This document shows positions 32,845 through 41,969 of a stretch of DNA of 64,000 bases, piece after piece. The notes under the pieces are model-generated. The model was not told the origin of the DNA, made no database searches, and saw only the letters and a program-made list of their open reading frames with translations. Every line of letters starts with the position of its first letter. Within the stretch, counting starts at the first letter, position 1. A program made the position numbers and the translations under genes. Source of the stretch: Rikenellaceae bacterium. Lineage in GTDB: Bacteria; Bacteroidota; Bacteroidia; Bacteroidales; UBA932. Location: positions 1-64,000 of the forward strand of contig CAAGMI010000125.1 in the NCBI GenBank assembly GCA_900771005.1, in the 5' to 3' direction.

Positions 32845-35151
32845 CTATTTCTTTTTGGTGAATCTTCTGAATTTACGCTGAGCGGGGCCCTGGGAAATCA
32901 GTTCCTGACATTTTTCTTCGGTGAGGGCCGACACGTCGGTGCCTGCCGGGATCTTGTAATTCGCCCCGTTGTGCTTGATATACGGGCCGTATCTGCCGTT
33001 TATTACAGCTATGTCCAGATCCTTGAATTCCTTCAGCACTTCATTGCCGGATGCCTTCTCCGCATCTTTTCCGATGAGGTTTATGCACTCCTCGAGTGAA
33101 ACGCTGATCGGGTCGGTGCCTCTCGGGAGAGAGATATTTCTGTTGCCATATTTCAGGTATGGCCCGAACTTTCCTTTCGTTGCGATGATATCGACGCCGT
33201 TGAGCTGGCCTACCGTCCTGGGAAGCTGGAAAAGTTTGAGCGCTTCCTCCAGCGTGATGCTTTCGATGAGCTGCCCTTTGCCAAGGCTGGCGCAGAGCTT
33301 GGATTCGCCTTCTCCCTTCTGTACGAAAGGACCATACTGGCCGAATTTCGCTATGATCGGCTGTCCGTCGGCGGGATCCGTACCGAGATTGCGCTCCACG
33401 CGGCTGAACTGCTTGTCAGCTATCGATGCGTCCACCTTGCCGTGGAAAGGTGTGTAGAATCTGCCGATTACCTTGTTCCAAGGTCTTTCCCCATCCGCTA
33501 TCCGGTCGAATTCCTTCTCGACATTGGCCGTGAAATCATAGTCCACAATGTCAGGGAAATTCGCTGTCAGATAATCGGAAACGATGACTCCGATATCCTG
33601 AGGAAGAAGTTTTCCCTTTTCTGCTCCTATGGTCTCGGTCTTTGAAGTCTCCTTAATCTTTCCGTCCTTGAGAGCGAGGTTCGTGACCTGTATCCTGCGT
33701 CCTTCCTTGTCTCCTTTGGTGACGTAGCCCCTTCCTGTCGTGAGGGTGGAAATCGTAGGTGCATAAGTTGACGGTCTGCCGATTCCGAGTTCCTCGAGTT
33801 TTTTGACGAGAGTCGCTTCTGAGTAGCGATAAGGTGCCTGTGTGTATTTGCATTGGGCCTCGATACCTTCTTCCGGCAAGATCGTTCCCGGTTCGAGTTC
33901 GGGGATTATGACATTCTCTTCCTCCATGTCCTGATCGTCCGTTCCCTCCATATAGAGTTTGAGGAACCCGTCAAACAGCACTTCAGAAGCCTGTATGGTA
34001 TAGAACTCAGGTCTCCGGTCCGAAACGACTTTAATAGAAGTGTTGAGGACCTGCGCTTCTTCCATCTGGGAGGCCACCGTGCGTTTCCAAATCAGGGAAT
34101 AAAGTTTCTTTTCCTGATCGGTGCCATTGATCTCGGGGTTTGAGATGAATGTCGGCCTGATGGCTTCGTGCGCCTCCTGGGCGCCTTTAGAACTTGTCTT
34201 GAACTGCCTTGTGTGGGCATACTGCTCGCCGAAATTCTCGATGATGAACTGTTTTGCCGTGCCCAGAGCCAGGGAAGAAAGGTTGACGGAGTCAGTACGC
34301 ATATAGGTTATCAGACCCTTCTCATAAAGGCCTTGGGCTATTCGCATTGTCAGGCTTACAGGGAAATGGAGCTTCCTGGCGGCTTCCTGCTGCAGGGTTG
34401 AGGTGGTAAAAGGAGGAGCGGGGTATCTTTTACCGTCCTTCTTGTCCACTGACTCTATCGTGTATGTGGCTCCTATGCTGTCTTCCAGGAATTTTCTGGC
34501 ATCTGAAATATTGTCGAACCTGGAGCTCAAAGACCCTTTCACGCGTGTGCCACCGGCAACGAAAGTACCCTCCACTTTGTAATATTCCACAGGTTCGAAG
34601 GCAAGGATTTCCCTTTCCTTATCAACGATCAGCCTCAGGGCTACGGACTGAACCCTTCCTGCAGACAGTCCTCTTTGGATCTTTCTCCAAAGTACAGGGG
34701 AAAGTTCGAAACCTACCAGCCTGTCAAGGACTCTTCTCGCCTGCTGGGCGTTGACGAGGTTCATGTCAATCTGGCGCGGATTCTGTACTGCATTGAGGAT
34801 AGCATCCTTTGTGATTTCATGGAATACTATTCTTTTTGTCCTGGAAGGGTCAAGCTTGAGAGTTTCGAGCAGATGCCAGGAGATGGCCTCCCCCTCGCGG
34901 TCTTCATCGGACGCGAGCCAGACAGTACCTGCTTTCCCGGCCGCCTTTTTCAGGTCTTCAACAACCTTTTTCTTTTCCGTCGGTATGACATACTCCGGGA
35001 TAAAGCCTCCCTCGATGTCCACACTCAACTTTTTCTCCTGAAGATCGCGTATGTGTCCGAAACTTGACTTTACAACGAAATCGTCCCCCAGAAATTTCTG
35101 GATTGTCTTGGCTTTTGCCGGAGACTCGACTATTACCAGATTGCCCTCCAT
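32845..35151 (-). CDS. topA: DNA topoisomerase I
   Basis: 768 aa from the ATG at 35151 (MEGNLVIVESPAKAK); a longer in-frame extension lacks conservation. The Toprim domain has Glu9 and the DED triad in SDEDREGEAI (82-84); the catalytic Tyr283 is in LITYMRTDSVN. The C-terminal part carries Topo_C repeats instead of Cys4 zinc fingers (KFGQYGPFVQKG, KGKFGPYLKYG, NGRYGPYIKHNG) and a basic tail RKFRRFTKKK. It relaxes negative supercoils. Confidence 0.96.
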   Translation of the reverse strand: MEGNLVIVESPAKAKTIQKFLGDDFVVKSSFGHIRDLQEKKLSVDIEGGFIPEYVIPTEKKKVVEDLKKAAGKAGTVWLASDEDREGEAISWHLLETLKLDPSRTKRIVFHEITKDAILNAVQNPRQIDMNLVNAQQARRVLDRLVGFELSPVLWRKIQRGLSAGRVQSVALRLIVDKEREILAFEPVEYYKVEGTFVAGGTRVKGSLSSRFDNISDARKFLEDSIGATYTIESVDKKDGKRYPAPPFTTSTLQQEAARKLHFPVSLTMRIAQGLYEKGLITYMRTDSVNLSSLALGTAKQFIIENFGEQYAHTRQFKTSSKGAQEAHEAIRPTFISNPEINGTDQEKKLYSLIWKRTVASQMEEAQVLNTSIKVVSDRRPEFYTIQASEVLFDGFLKLYMEGTDDQDMEEENVIIPELEPGTILPEEGIEAQCKYTQAPYRYSEATLVKKLEELGIGRPSTYAPTISTLTTGRGYVTKGDKEGRRIQVTNLALKDGKIKETSKTETIGAEKGKLLPQDIGVIVSDYLTANFPDIVDYDFTANVEKEFDRIADGERPWNKVIGRFYTPFHGKVDASIADKQFSRVERNLGTDPADGQPIIAKFGQYGPFVQKGEGESKLCASLGKGQLIESITLEEALKLFQLPRTVGQLNGVDIIATKGKFGPYLKYGNRNISLPRGTDPISVSLEECINLIGKDAEKASGNEVLKEFKDLDIAVINGRYGPYIKHNGANYKIPAGTDVSALTEEKCQELISQGPAQRKFRRFTKKK

Positions 35152-35221
35152 ATCGTCTTTCGTGCTAAAAACATTATGCAAAGAAACATACAAACTCGGC
35201 ATTTTTCCAAATTTAATCGTT

Positions 35222-35229
35222 AATTTTGC
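35222..35229 (+). promoter_or_regulatory. TAATTTTG -7 box of the PBP1a operon
   Basis: A match 24 bp before the PBP1a ATG, in the 102-bp gap divergent from topA. Confidence 0.5.
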
Positions 35230-35253
35230 ACCTTAACAATACCCTTTCTTATT

Positions 35254-37653
35254 ATGAATAAGAAAAAAATAATCAAGTGGTTCTGGATCATTATTCTCGC
35301 TCCGTTCGTCTTTCTTGGAGTGATGTTGGCGCTGGTTGCCGCATTCGCCAAGATACCTTCTTTCGAGGAGCTTGAGAATCCGGACAACAAGCTGGCGACA
35401 CAGGTCATCGCCGAGGACGGGGAAGTCCTCGCCACTTATCACATAGAGAACCGCACTTACGTAAGTTATGACGAACTTTCTCCATATCTGGTCCACGCTG
35501 CTGTGGCAACTGAGGATTCCAGATTCTACAAACATTCCGGGATAGATATCATCGGTCTCGGCCGAGTCGCCTTCAAGACGATTCTGATGCACGATTCCAG
35601 CCAGGGAGGAGGAAGTACCATAACCCAGCAGCTTGCAAAAACACTCTATCCGAGGTCGGATATGAGCAGCAAGGTGCCTGGATGGTCCAAGGTGATGATG
35701 GTATGGACCAAACTCAAGGAATGGATTACCGCAGTCAAGCTGGAGAGGGACTATACCAAGGAAGAGATAATGGATATGTACCTGAACTCCGTATTCTTCG
35801 GCAGCGGAGCCTATGGCGTCAAGTCGGCATCCGAGACGTTCTTCTCCAAGGCGCCGAAGGATCTTAATATAGAGGAGGCGGCCACTCTCATAGGTATGGT
35901 CAACAAACCTACCAGATATAATCCGGCATTGAACCCTGACCAGTCGATTGTCAGAAGGAATTTCGTGCTGGGAAGGATGACGCAGACAAGTCTCCCGAAA
36001 TCCACGGGTTTCAGCAAGGAATACACGAGTCTCAGCAAGCACGATTGCGATTCTCTCAAGGCTCTGCCTATAGAACTCGCCTATCATTATCAGGATCACA
36101 ACACCGGGCTAGCCCCGTACTTCAGGGATATGATCCGCAGGGAGATGAATGCGAAGAAACCTGAGAAGAAGAACTACCAGTACCCGGAGGAGTACACTGT
36201 GGATTCACTCAGGTGGGTGAATGATGATTTTTATGGCTGGCTGACCAAGAACAGGAAAGCCGACGGAAGCGAGTACAATCTGGATCTCGACGGTCTGAGG
36301 ATTTATACGACCATCAACTACAAGATGCAGAAATATGCGGAAGAGGCCGTTGCCGAGTATCTGGGCAAGACGCTTCAGAAGCAGCTGAGTTCGGAACTGA
36401 AGTGGAAAAGGAATTCTCCGTTCTCCAATGACGTGGACGGTGACGTCGTGAACCTGCTGATGAACCAGGCCAGGAAATGGAGTGACAGATACCGTGGAGG
36501 CAAACAGGCCGGGCTCAGCGAGCAGGAGATCCTGAAGCAGTTCAAGGAGCCTCAGGAGATGAGAGTCTTCGCGTGGAATCAGAAAGGGTATATAGACACT
36601 ACGATGACTCCTGACGATTCCATAAAGTACTACAAATCATTCCTCAGGGCAAGTTTCGTTGCGATGGAACCTGTCACAGGACACGTGAAGGCATATGTCG
36701 GAGGTCCGAACTACCGCTATTTCAAATATGACAACGCACGTCAGGGAAGACGGCAGGTGGGATCGACCATCAAGCCTTTCCTCTACACGCTTGCGATGCA
36801 GGAGGGAATGTCTCCTTGTGACAAGGTGGTCAACATGCCGCAGACTTTCCTTACGGGGAATCCTGACAATGAAACCTGGACTCCGAGAAGTACGGATAAG
36901 GATGAATGGATAGGGAAGACAGTGACTCTCAAGTGGGGTCTGACTCATAGTTCCAACAATATCTCGGCGTATCTGATGAAGCAATACGGGCCTCAGGCCA
37001 TGGCTCAGATGATGCACAAGATGGGTATCAGCAATCATCTTGACGAGGTTTACTCCCTGTGTGTAGGGCCTGTGGACCTCAATCCTTTCGAGATGGTGGC
37101 CGCCTATAATACCTTCCCTTCAAGAGGAGTATACGTGACACCTATATTTGTCACGAGAATAGAGGACAATCAGGGGAATGTGCTTTCAGAATTCACCAAT
37201 CAGAAGACGGAAGCCATAGGTGAAAACACCGCATATCTGATGGTCAATCTGATGGAAGGTGTCATCAGGCAGGGAACAGGTTCAAGACTGCGCTCGACCT
37301 ACGGGCTCCTCGGGGAGATAGCCGGCAAGACTGGAACCACCAATGACAACTCCGACGGATGGTTCATAGGTTACACTCCGTCCATCACTGCAGGAATATG
37401 GGTTGGCTGTGAGGACAGGCAGGTTCATTTCGAGTCCCTCGCTCTCGGAAGCGGTTCCAACATGGCCTTGCCGATATGGGGAATCTGGATGAAGAAATGT
37501 CTTGAGGACGGGACTCTGGGCATCAGCGAGAGCGACCGGTTCGTGGCTCCGGCAGGAGCCGTGTTCAACCTTTCCTGCACGGGAGGGGACATAGAGACCG
37601 AGACGGGATCTTCTCAGGCCGGGGAGGCGGAAGAAATAGATTATTTCAACTGA
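35254..37653 (+). CDS. Class A penicillin-binding protein 1A (transglycosylase/transpeptidase)
   Basis: 799 aa. A short cytosolic tail and TM helix (IIILAPFVFLGVMLALVAAF) are followed by the GT51 domain with the catalytic Glu87 in ATEDSRFYKHSGID and GGSTITQQLAKTLY, then the transpeptidase with SxxK STIK (RQVGSTIKPFLYT), SxN SNN (HSSNNISAYL) and KTG GKTGTTNDNSDG. It polymerises and cross-links peptidoglycan. It leads an operon whose next genes make the D-Ala-D-Ala branch of the precursor; its stop overlaps the next start (TGATG). Confidence 0.95.
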   Translation: MNKKKIIKWFWIIILAPFVFLGVMLALVAAFAKIPSFEELENPDNKLATQVIAEDGEVLATYHIENRTYVSYDELSPYLVHAAVATEDSRFYKHSGIDIIGLGRVAFKTILMHDSSQGGGSTITQQLAKTLYPRSDMSSKVPGWSKVMMVWTKLKEWITAVKLERDYTKEEIMDMYLNSVFFGSGAYGVKSASETFFSKAPKDLNIEEAATLIGMVNKPTRYNPALNPDQSIVRRNFVLGRMTQTSLPKSTGFSKEYTSLSKHDCDSLKALPIELAYHYQDHNTGLAPYFRDMIRREMNAKKPEKKNYQYPEEYTVDSLRWVNDDFYGWLTKNRKADGSEYNLDLDGLRIYTTINYKMQKYAEEAVAEYLGKTLQKQLSSELKWKRNSPFSNDVDGDVVNLLMNQARKWSDRYRGGKQAGLSEQEILKQFKEPQEMRVFAWNQKGYIDTTMTPDDSIKYYKSFLRASFVAMEPVTGHVKAYVGGPNYRYFKYDNARQGRRQVGSTIKPFLYTLAMQEGMSPCDKVVNMPQTFLTGNPDNETWTPRSTDKDEWIGKTVTLKWGLTHSSNNISAYLMKQYGPQAMAQMMHKMGISNHLDEVYSLCVGPVDLNPFEMVAAYNTFPSRGVYVTPIFVTRIEDNQGNVLSEFTNQKTEAIGENTAYLMVNLMEGVIRQGTGSRLRSTYGLLGEIAGKTGTTNDNSDGWFIGYTPSITAGIWVGCEDRQVHFESLALGSGSNMALPIWGIWMKKCLEDGTLGISESDRFVAPAGAVFNLSCTGGDIETETGSSQAGEAEEIDYFN

Positions 37654-38399
37654 TGGAGTTTATATATCGAGACAGAAGAGTCTTTTTTGAAGACGTCGGG
37701 GAAGGTGAGACGGTCATCTTTCTCCACGGGTGGGGATGCGATCACAAGATATTTGATTCCATCACCGGGCCTTTGAGAGAGACACACAGGGTTGTAGCCA
37801 TTGATTTCCCGGGATTCGGAGAATCCGAAGAGCCTGATTCTGTATGGGGGGTTGAGGAATACACGGAGTTTCTGGAGGCCTTCTGCAAGGAACGCAGATA
37901 CGAATCCCCTTATCTCGTCGGTCATTCGTTCGGGGGCAGGGTTTCGATACTCTTCGCTTCACGCAACGATGTCAAGAGGATGGTGCTCACGGACTCCGCA
38001 GGCATAAAGCCTCGTCGGGCGTTGAAGTATTACCTGAAAGTATGGACCTACAAACTGGCAAAGTGGTATATGCTCAATGTCCTGCGGGACAGGGAGAAGT
38101 TTGAAAAGTACAGGGAAGGCAAGGGCTCGGAGGATTATAAGAATGCATCCCCGCGGATGAAGGAGATACTTTCAAAGGTTGTGAATGAAGATTTGCGTTC
38201 CGTTATGCCGTCGATCAAGGCCCCTACATTGCTGTTCTGGGGCACGGAGGATACGGCAACTCCACTGAAAGATGCAAGGATTATGGAGAAGCTGATACCT
38301 GATACAGGTCTTGTGACCGTTCCCGGTGCGGGTCATTTCGCTTTCCTTGCACAAAGAGGCATGTTCGTCTCCGTCCTTCAGAAATTTTTCAAGGAATAG
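37653..38399 (+). CDS. Alpha/beta hydrolase
   Basis: 248 aa. The oxyanion region VIFLHGWGCDHKIFD, nucleophile elbow VGHSFGGRVS (Ser), acid region LLFWGTEDTATPL (Asp) and the catalytic His in GAGHFAFLAQ are all present. Substrate unknown. The tight packing between PBP1a and the MurF-like gene (overlap before, 2 bp after) points to a role in wall precursor or peptide metabolism, but that is by context only. Confidence 0.9.
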   Translation: MEFIYRDRRVFFEDVGEGETVIFLHGWGCDHKIFDSITGPLRETHRVVAIDFPGFGESEEPDSVWGVEEYTEFLEAFCKERRYESPYLVGHSFGGRVSILFASRNDVKRMVLTDSAGIKPRRALKYYLKVWTYKLAKWYMLNVLRDREKFEKYREGKGSEDYKNASPRMKEILSKVVNEDLRSVMPSIKAPTLLFWGTEDTATPLKDARIMEKLIPDTGLVTVPGAGHFAFLAQRGMFVSVLQKFFKE

Positions 38400-38401
38400 G
38401 T

Positions 38402-39826
38402 ATGAATTTTCTGCACATAATCATAGCGGTCTGTCTGCTGGCCATCTGGATTCTTTCTTTGATTTACTCAATGAAGATGTTCCAGCAGAATTCGTACAAA
38501 CCGCGCCGTTACCTGAACTGGGCGAAAGGGCAGGTGTTCAGGAATATTTTCCGTTTCGGAGGCAAGGTGAAATTCGTAATGACTCCGCGTATGTGGAGGC
38601 TTGCGGTGACTGCGACCGTCATAGTGATTGCCTTGGGGTGCTGGCATATCTGGCTGATGATTCCGGCTATAGTATTCACCGACCTGACCATGCTCCTTGC
38701 AAATGCCATTGACACGCCTGTCAACAATGCCATCAGCAACTGGTATATCAACAATGCCCGGAAAAAGCTCGCCGCACACGACAAGCTGGTGATAATCGGC
38801 GTCACAGGCAGCTATGGTAAGACGAGCACGAAGAATTATCTCTATCGCATGCTCTCCGAGAAATACAACACTCTGATCACGCCGGGTAATTTCAACACCA
38901 CCATGGGAGTGGTGAGAACGATCAGGGAGCAGCTCAAGCCTTACCATCAGGTTTTCATTGTCGAGATGGGGGCGAAACAGGTTGGAGACATAAAGGAAAT
39001 ATGTGACCTTGTGCACCCTGTCATAGGAATCGTCACGTCCGTCGGGAAGATGCATCTTGAAACGTTCAAGACGGTGGAGAACATACAAAGCACAAAATTC
39101 GAACTGATACGGGCTCTTCCTTCAGACGGGCTGGGTGTCATCAATATGGACTCGGAGGGGATATCATCATACAGAAATATTCCGTCCAACTGCAAACTGG
39201 TCAAGTACGCCGTCAAATCCGGAGCTGTGGATTACAGGGCTGAGAATGTCACGTGCAATGCCTCCGGGACTGACTTTGACGTTAATGGTGTCCATATCCA
39301 CACGCCGCTTGTGGGGGACTGCAATATCCTTAATATTCTCGCTTCAATGGCTGTCGCCGACAGGCTGGGAATCAGTAAGGGACAGCAGCAGATGGCTGCA
39401 TCCAAACTCAGGCAGGTCGAGCACAGGCTCTCCGTTTCGCGTAAAGGCGGCATGACCATTCTTGACGATGCGTACAATTCAAATCCTGATGGAGCGAGGA
39501 TGGCCCTTGATGTCTTGAAAAATCTTGAGCTTCCACAAGGAGCGAAGAGAATAGTTGTCACGCCGGGATTTGTGGAGCTTGGCGCGAGCCAGGAGTCTGA
39601 AGACAGACTGCTCGGCAAGGAGATCGCCGCCGTGGCGGACATCCTGATAATAGTGAACAGATATAACAGGGATTCGATCCTTGCCGGAGCGAAGGAAGGA
39701 GGCATGAGCGAGGACAGCATCGTCTGTGCGGACAATCTCAATGCCGCCGTTGCCGTTCTCTCGCAGCTTGCATCGGCAGGGGACGCGATCCTGTACGAAA
39801 ACGATTTACCGGATACATTCAAATAA
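38402..39826 (+). CDS. Membrane-anchored MurF-like Mur ligase
   Basis: 474 aa. The N-terminal ~130 residues hold a TM helix (FLHIIIAVCLLAIWILSLIYS) and a second hydrophobic pair (LAVTATVIVIALGCWHIWLMIPAIVF) in place of the usual MurF substrate domain. The central ATPase has the Mur P-loop GVTGSYGKTSTKNYL, then TPGNFNTTMGVVRTI and VEMGAKQVGDI, and the C-terminal ligase domain has ILDDAYNSNPDGARMALD, all typical of MurF. It should add D-Ala-D-Ala (or a related dipeptide) to a UDP-MurNAc-peptide, and the Ddl gene follows 5 bp later. Whether it is the only MurF of the cell cannot be known from this window. Confidence 0.85.
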   Translation: MNFLHIIIAVCLLAIWILSLIYSMKMFQQNSYKPRRYLNWAKGQVFRNIFRFGGKVKFVMTPRMWRLAVTATVIVIALGCWHIWLMIPAIVFTDLTMLLANAIDTPVNNAISNWYINNARKKLAAHDKLVIIGVTGSYGKTSTKNYLYRMLSEKYNTLITPGNFNTTMGVVRTIREQLKPYHQVFIVEMGAKQVGDIKEICDLVHPVIGIVTSVGKMHLETFKTVENIQSTKFELIRALPSDGLGVINMDSEGISSYRNIPSNCKLVKYAVKSGAVDYRAENVTCNASGTDFDVNGVHIHTPLVGDCNILNILASMAVADRLGISKGQQQMAASKLRQVEHRLSVSRKGGMTILDDAYNSNPDGARMALDVLKNLELPQGAKRIVVTPGFVELGASQESEDRLLGKEIAAVADILIIVNRYNRDSILAGAKEGGMSEDSIVCADNLNAAVAVLSQLASAGDAILYENDLPDTFK

Positions 39827-39831
39827 CAGAT

Positions 39832-41019
39832 ATGAAAATTACAGTCGGAGTTCTTTTTGGCGGACGTTCCGTAGAGAACGAGATATCAGTCGTTACGGCC
39901 ATCCAGACTATGGAGGCTATGGACAGGCAGAAGTATAACGTGATCCCTATCTACATAGCAAAGACGGGGAAGTGGTATTCAGGAGATGCTCTGTTCAATC
40001 TTGGCAATTACAAGGATATGAAATCGCTTTTCACAAAGGCGAAGGAAGTGTTCATGAAGCCTGTTTACGGAGACTTCAACCTGTACCTCAACGGGAAAGG
40101 TCTTTTCGGATGCAGGAGCATTGCAAAGCTTGACGTGATCCTTCCTACACTTCACGGGACGAACTGTGAGGACGGTACGCTGCAGGGTGTGCTCGCCTCA
40201 ATAGGCATTCCGTTCGTAGGCTGCGACGTGCTTGCCTCCGCAAACGGTATGGATAAGATCACGATGAAGATGATCCTCCAGAGCAGCGGGATACCTGTCA
40301 TCGATTATTACTGGTTCAATGACAAGAACTGGTATCAGGGAAGGGATTCGGTCATTGATGCGATGGAGAAAAGCCTGTCATATCCGGTTATCGTGAAACC
40401 TGCCAATTCCGGTTCCAGTGTGGGCATCAGGCCGGCGCACAACAGGGAGGAGTTCATAGAGGCGGTGGATAACGCCTGCTCTTTCACCACCAGGATAATC
40501 GTTGAGAAACTCGTAGAGAAGCTGAAGGAGGTGAACTGTTCCGTGCTTGGCAATTATGAGGATTGCGAGGCTTCAGTATGTGAAGTCCCTCAGCGTAGCG
40601 GTGAGATTCTTACCTATTCCGACAAGTATATGAATCCGGGGTCAAAATCCAAGGGTATGCAGTCCACAAAGAGGGAACTCCCTGCAAAGATATCCGAAGC
40701 GGAGACGGCCCTGATAAAGGACCTTGCGAGAAAGACTTTCCGTGTTCTCTCCTGTGACGGAGTCGCCAGGATCGACTTTATGAAGGATGAAGAGGACAAC
40801 AGGGTATATGTCAATGAGATCAACACGATACCGGGGTCACTTTCCAATTATCTTTGGGATTATGACGGACTTCCTTTCCCTGCAATGATTGACAAACTTC
40901 TCGACCTTGCCTTTGCACGCAGCAGGGAGGCCTCATTCAAGGTGACCGATTTCGGCGGGAACATTTTCCAGTCGATGAAGACGGGCGGCAAGCTGTCAGG
41001 AGGCAAATTCAACAAGTGA
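39832..41019 (+). CDS. D-alanine--D-alanine ligase family protein
   Basis: 395 aa, ATP-grasp. The start VGVLFGGRSVENEISVVTA, PTLHGTNCEDGTLQGVLASIGIPFVGCDVLASANGMDK, PVIVKPANSGSSVGI, TYSDKYMNPGSKSKGMQ (omega loop with the D-Ala-type Tyr/Lys pair) and YVNEINTIPGSLSNYLW give a clear Ddl assignment. It is ~50-80 residues longer than the E. coli enzymes, with an insert near residues 60-90. The C-terminal loop PGSLSNYL differs from the usual PGMTxxSL, so a D-Ala-D-X specificity other than D-Ala cannot be excluded. It likely supplies the dipeptide to the adjacent MurF-like ligase. Confidence 0.88.
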   Translation: MKITVGVLFGGRSVENEISVVTAIQTMEAMDRQKYNVIPIYIAKTGKWYSGDALFNLGNYKDMKSLFTKAKEVFMKPVYGDFNLYLNGKGLFGCRSIAKLDVILPTLHGTNCEDGTLQGVLASIGIPFVGCDVLASANGMDKITMKMILQSSGIPVIDYYWFNDKNWYQGRDSVIDAMEKSLSYPVIVKPANSGSSVGIRPAHNREEFIEAVDNACSFTTRIIVEKLVEKLKEVNCSVLGNYEDCEASVCEVPQRSGEILTYSDKYMNPGSKSKGMQSTKRELPAKISEAETALIKDLARKTFRVLSCDGVARIDFMKDEEDNRVYVNEINTIPGSLSNYLWDYDGLPFPAMIDKLLDLAFARSREASFKVTDFGGNIFQSMKTGGKLSGGKFNK

Positions 41020-41020
41020 T

Positions 41021-41872
41021 TTGAATCTTGGAGATTTCATACGCGGGAGCTGTAAGGCTCTCGCTTCTGTTTATCCTGAGCGGGAAGCCCGGAACATTGT
41101 CTTGTGGCTTTGCTCCGAAGAACTCGGGGTCAAGGATTATGCCTACATCACTGAGCCTGATATGGAAATTCCGGAGGACAAGCTGGATGCCCTGAAAGAA
41201 AAGATGGACAGGCTTATGTTGTCGGAACCCATCCAATACGTCCTCGGGAAGGCGGAATTCTGCTCAAGAGCGTTCAAGGTGAACAGCAGCGTGCTCATCC
41301 CCAGGCCGGAGACGGAGCAGATGGCGATGGATGTGGTTGCATTGGCGAAAACGCTGGGGGGAAGTCCGCGTGTCCTCGACCTCTGTACGGGGTCGGGATG
41401 CATAGCCTGGACTGTAAAGAAGGAAGTCCCGGAGGCCGAGGTGACAGCTGTGGATATCAGCCGGGAAGCGTTGGATGTGGCCAGGGCGCAGTTCGACGGC
41501 CCGTCACCGGATTTCGTGCTCGGAGACGTTCTTGACGTTGAGAAGGACTTCGGCCGCGGTGAATTCGATATCATAGTGTCCAATCCTCCGTACATAATGG
41601 AGAGGGAAAAGGCGCAGATGAGGAAAAACGTCCTGGATTATGAGCCCGGGCTTGCTCTGTTCGTGCCGGATACGGATCCTCTGAAATTCTATAGGGCGGT
41701 GGCCTCGTGGGCGCGGAAATATCTGAAGCCGTCGGGTGCCGGATTCGTTGAGATCAATGAACAGCTGGGGGATGAAACCGGGAGGGTCTTCAGGGATGCG
41801 GGATTCCCGGACGTGAACCAAAGCAGGGATTTATTCAACAAAATCCGATACATATCCTTCAAGAAACACTGA
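41021..41872 (+). CDS. prmC: Release-factor glutamine N5-methyltransferase PrmC
   Basis: 283 aa starting at TTG, one base after the Ddl stop; no ATG is available before the conserved N-terminal helical domain. SAM-binding LDLCTGSGCIAWTV and the amide-recognising NPPY (IIVSNPPYI) are intact. It methylates the GGQ glutamine of release factors 1 and 2. It ends the PBP1a operon. Confidence 0.93.
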   Translation: MNLGDFIRGSCKALASVYPEREARNIVLWLCSEELGVKDYAYITEPDMEIPEDKLDALKEKMDRLMLSEPIQYVLGKAEFCSRAFKVNSSVLIPRPETEQMAMDVVALAKTLGGSPRVLDLCTGSGCIAWTVKKEVPEAEVTAVDISREALDVARAQFDGPSPDFVLGDVLDVEKDFGRGEFDIIVSNPPYIMEREKAQMRKNVLDYEPGLALFVPDTDPLKFYRAVASWARKYLKPSGAGFVEINEQLGDETGRVFRDAGFPDVNQSRDLFNKIRYISFKKH

Positions 41873-41920
41873 ACACAGTGGCTTCTGCCGCAGTTTTTTA
41901 CAGATAAAGGTTTTCAAATA

Positions 41921-41950
41921 TTGACAAACCCTTATTTATGGCTCACTTTG
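41921..41950 (+). promoter_or_regulatory. Candidate promoter for the 41970 gene
   Basis: TTG at 41921 and a -7-like TCACTTTG at 41943-41950 with a 19-bp spacer. The -7 match is imperfect (TC for TA). Confidence 0.35.
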
Positions 41951-41969
41951 CAAAAACGATTTAGGAGCT

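Noticed and set aside
35233..36099. Minus-strand frame of 288 codons opposite PBP1a
   Set aside because: Antisense shadow of the GT51 domain; no motif or promoter support.
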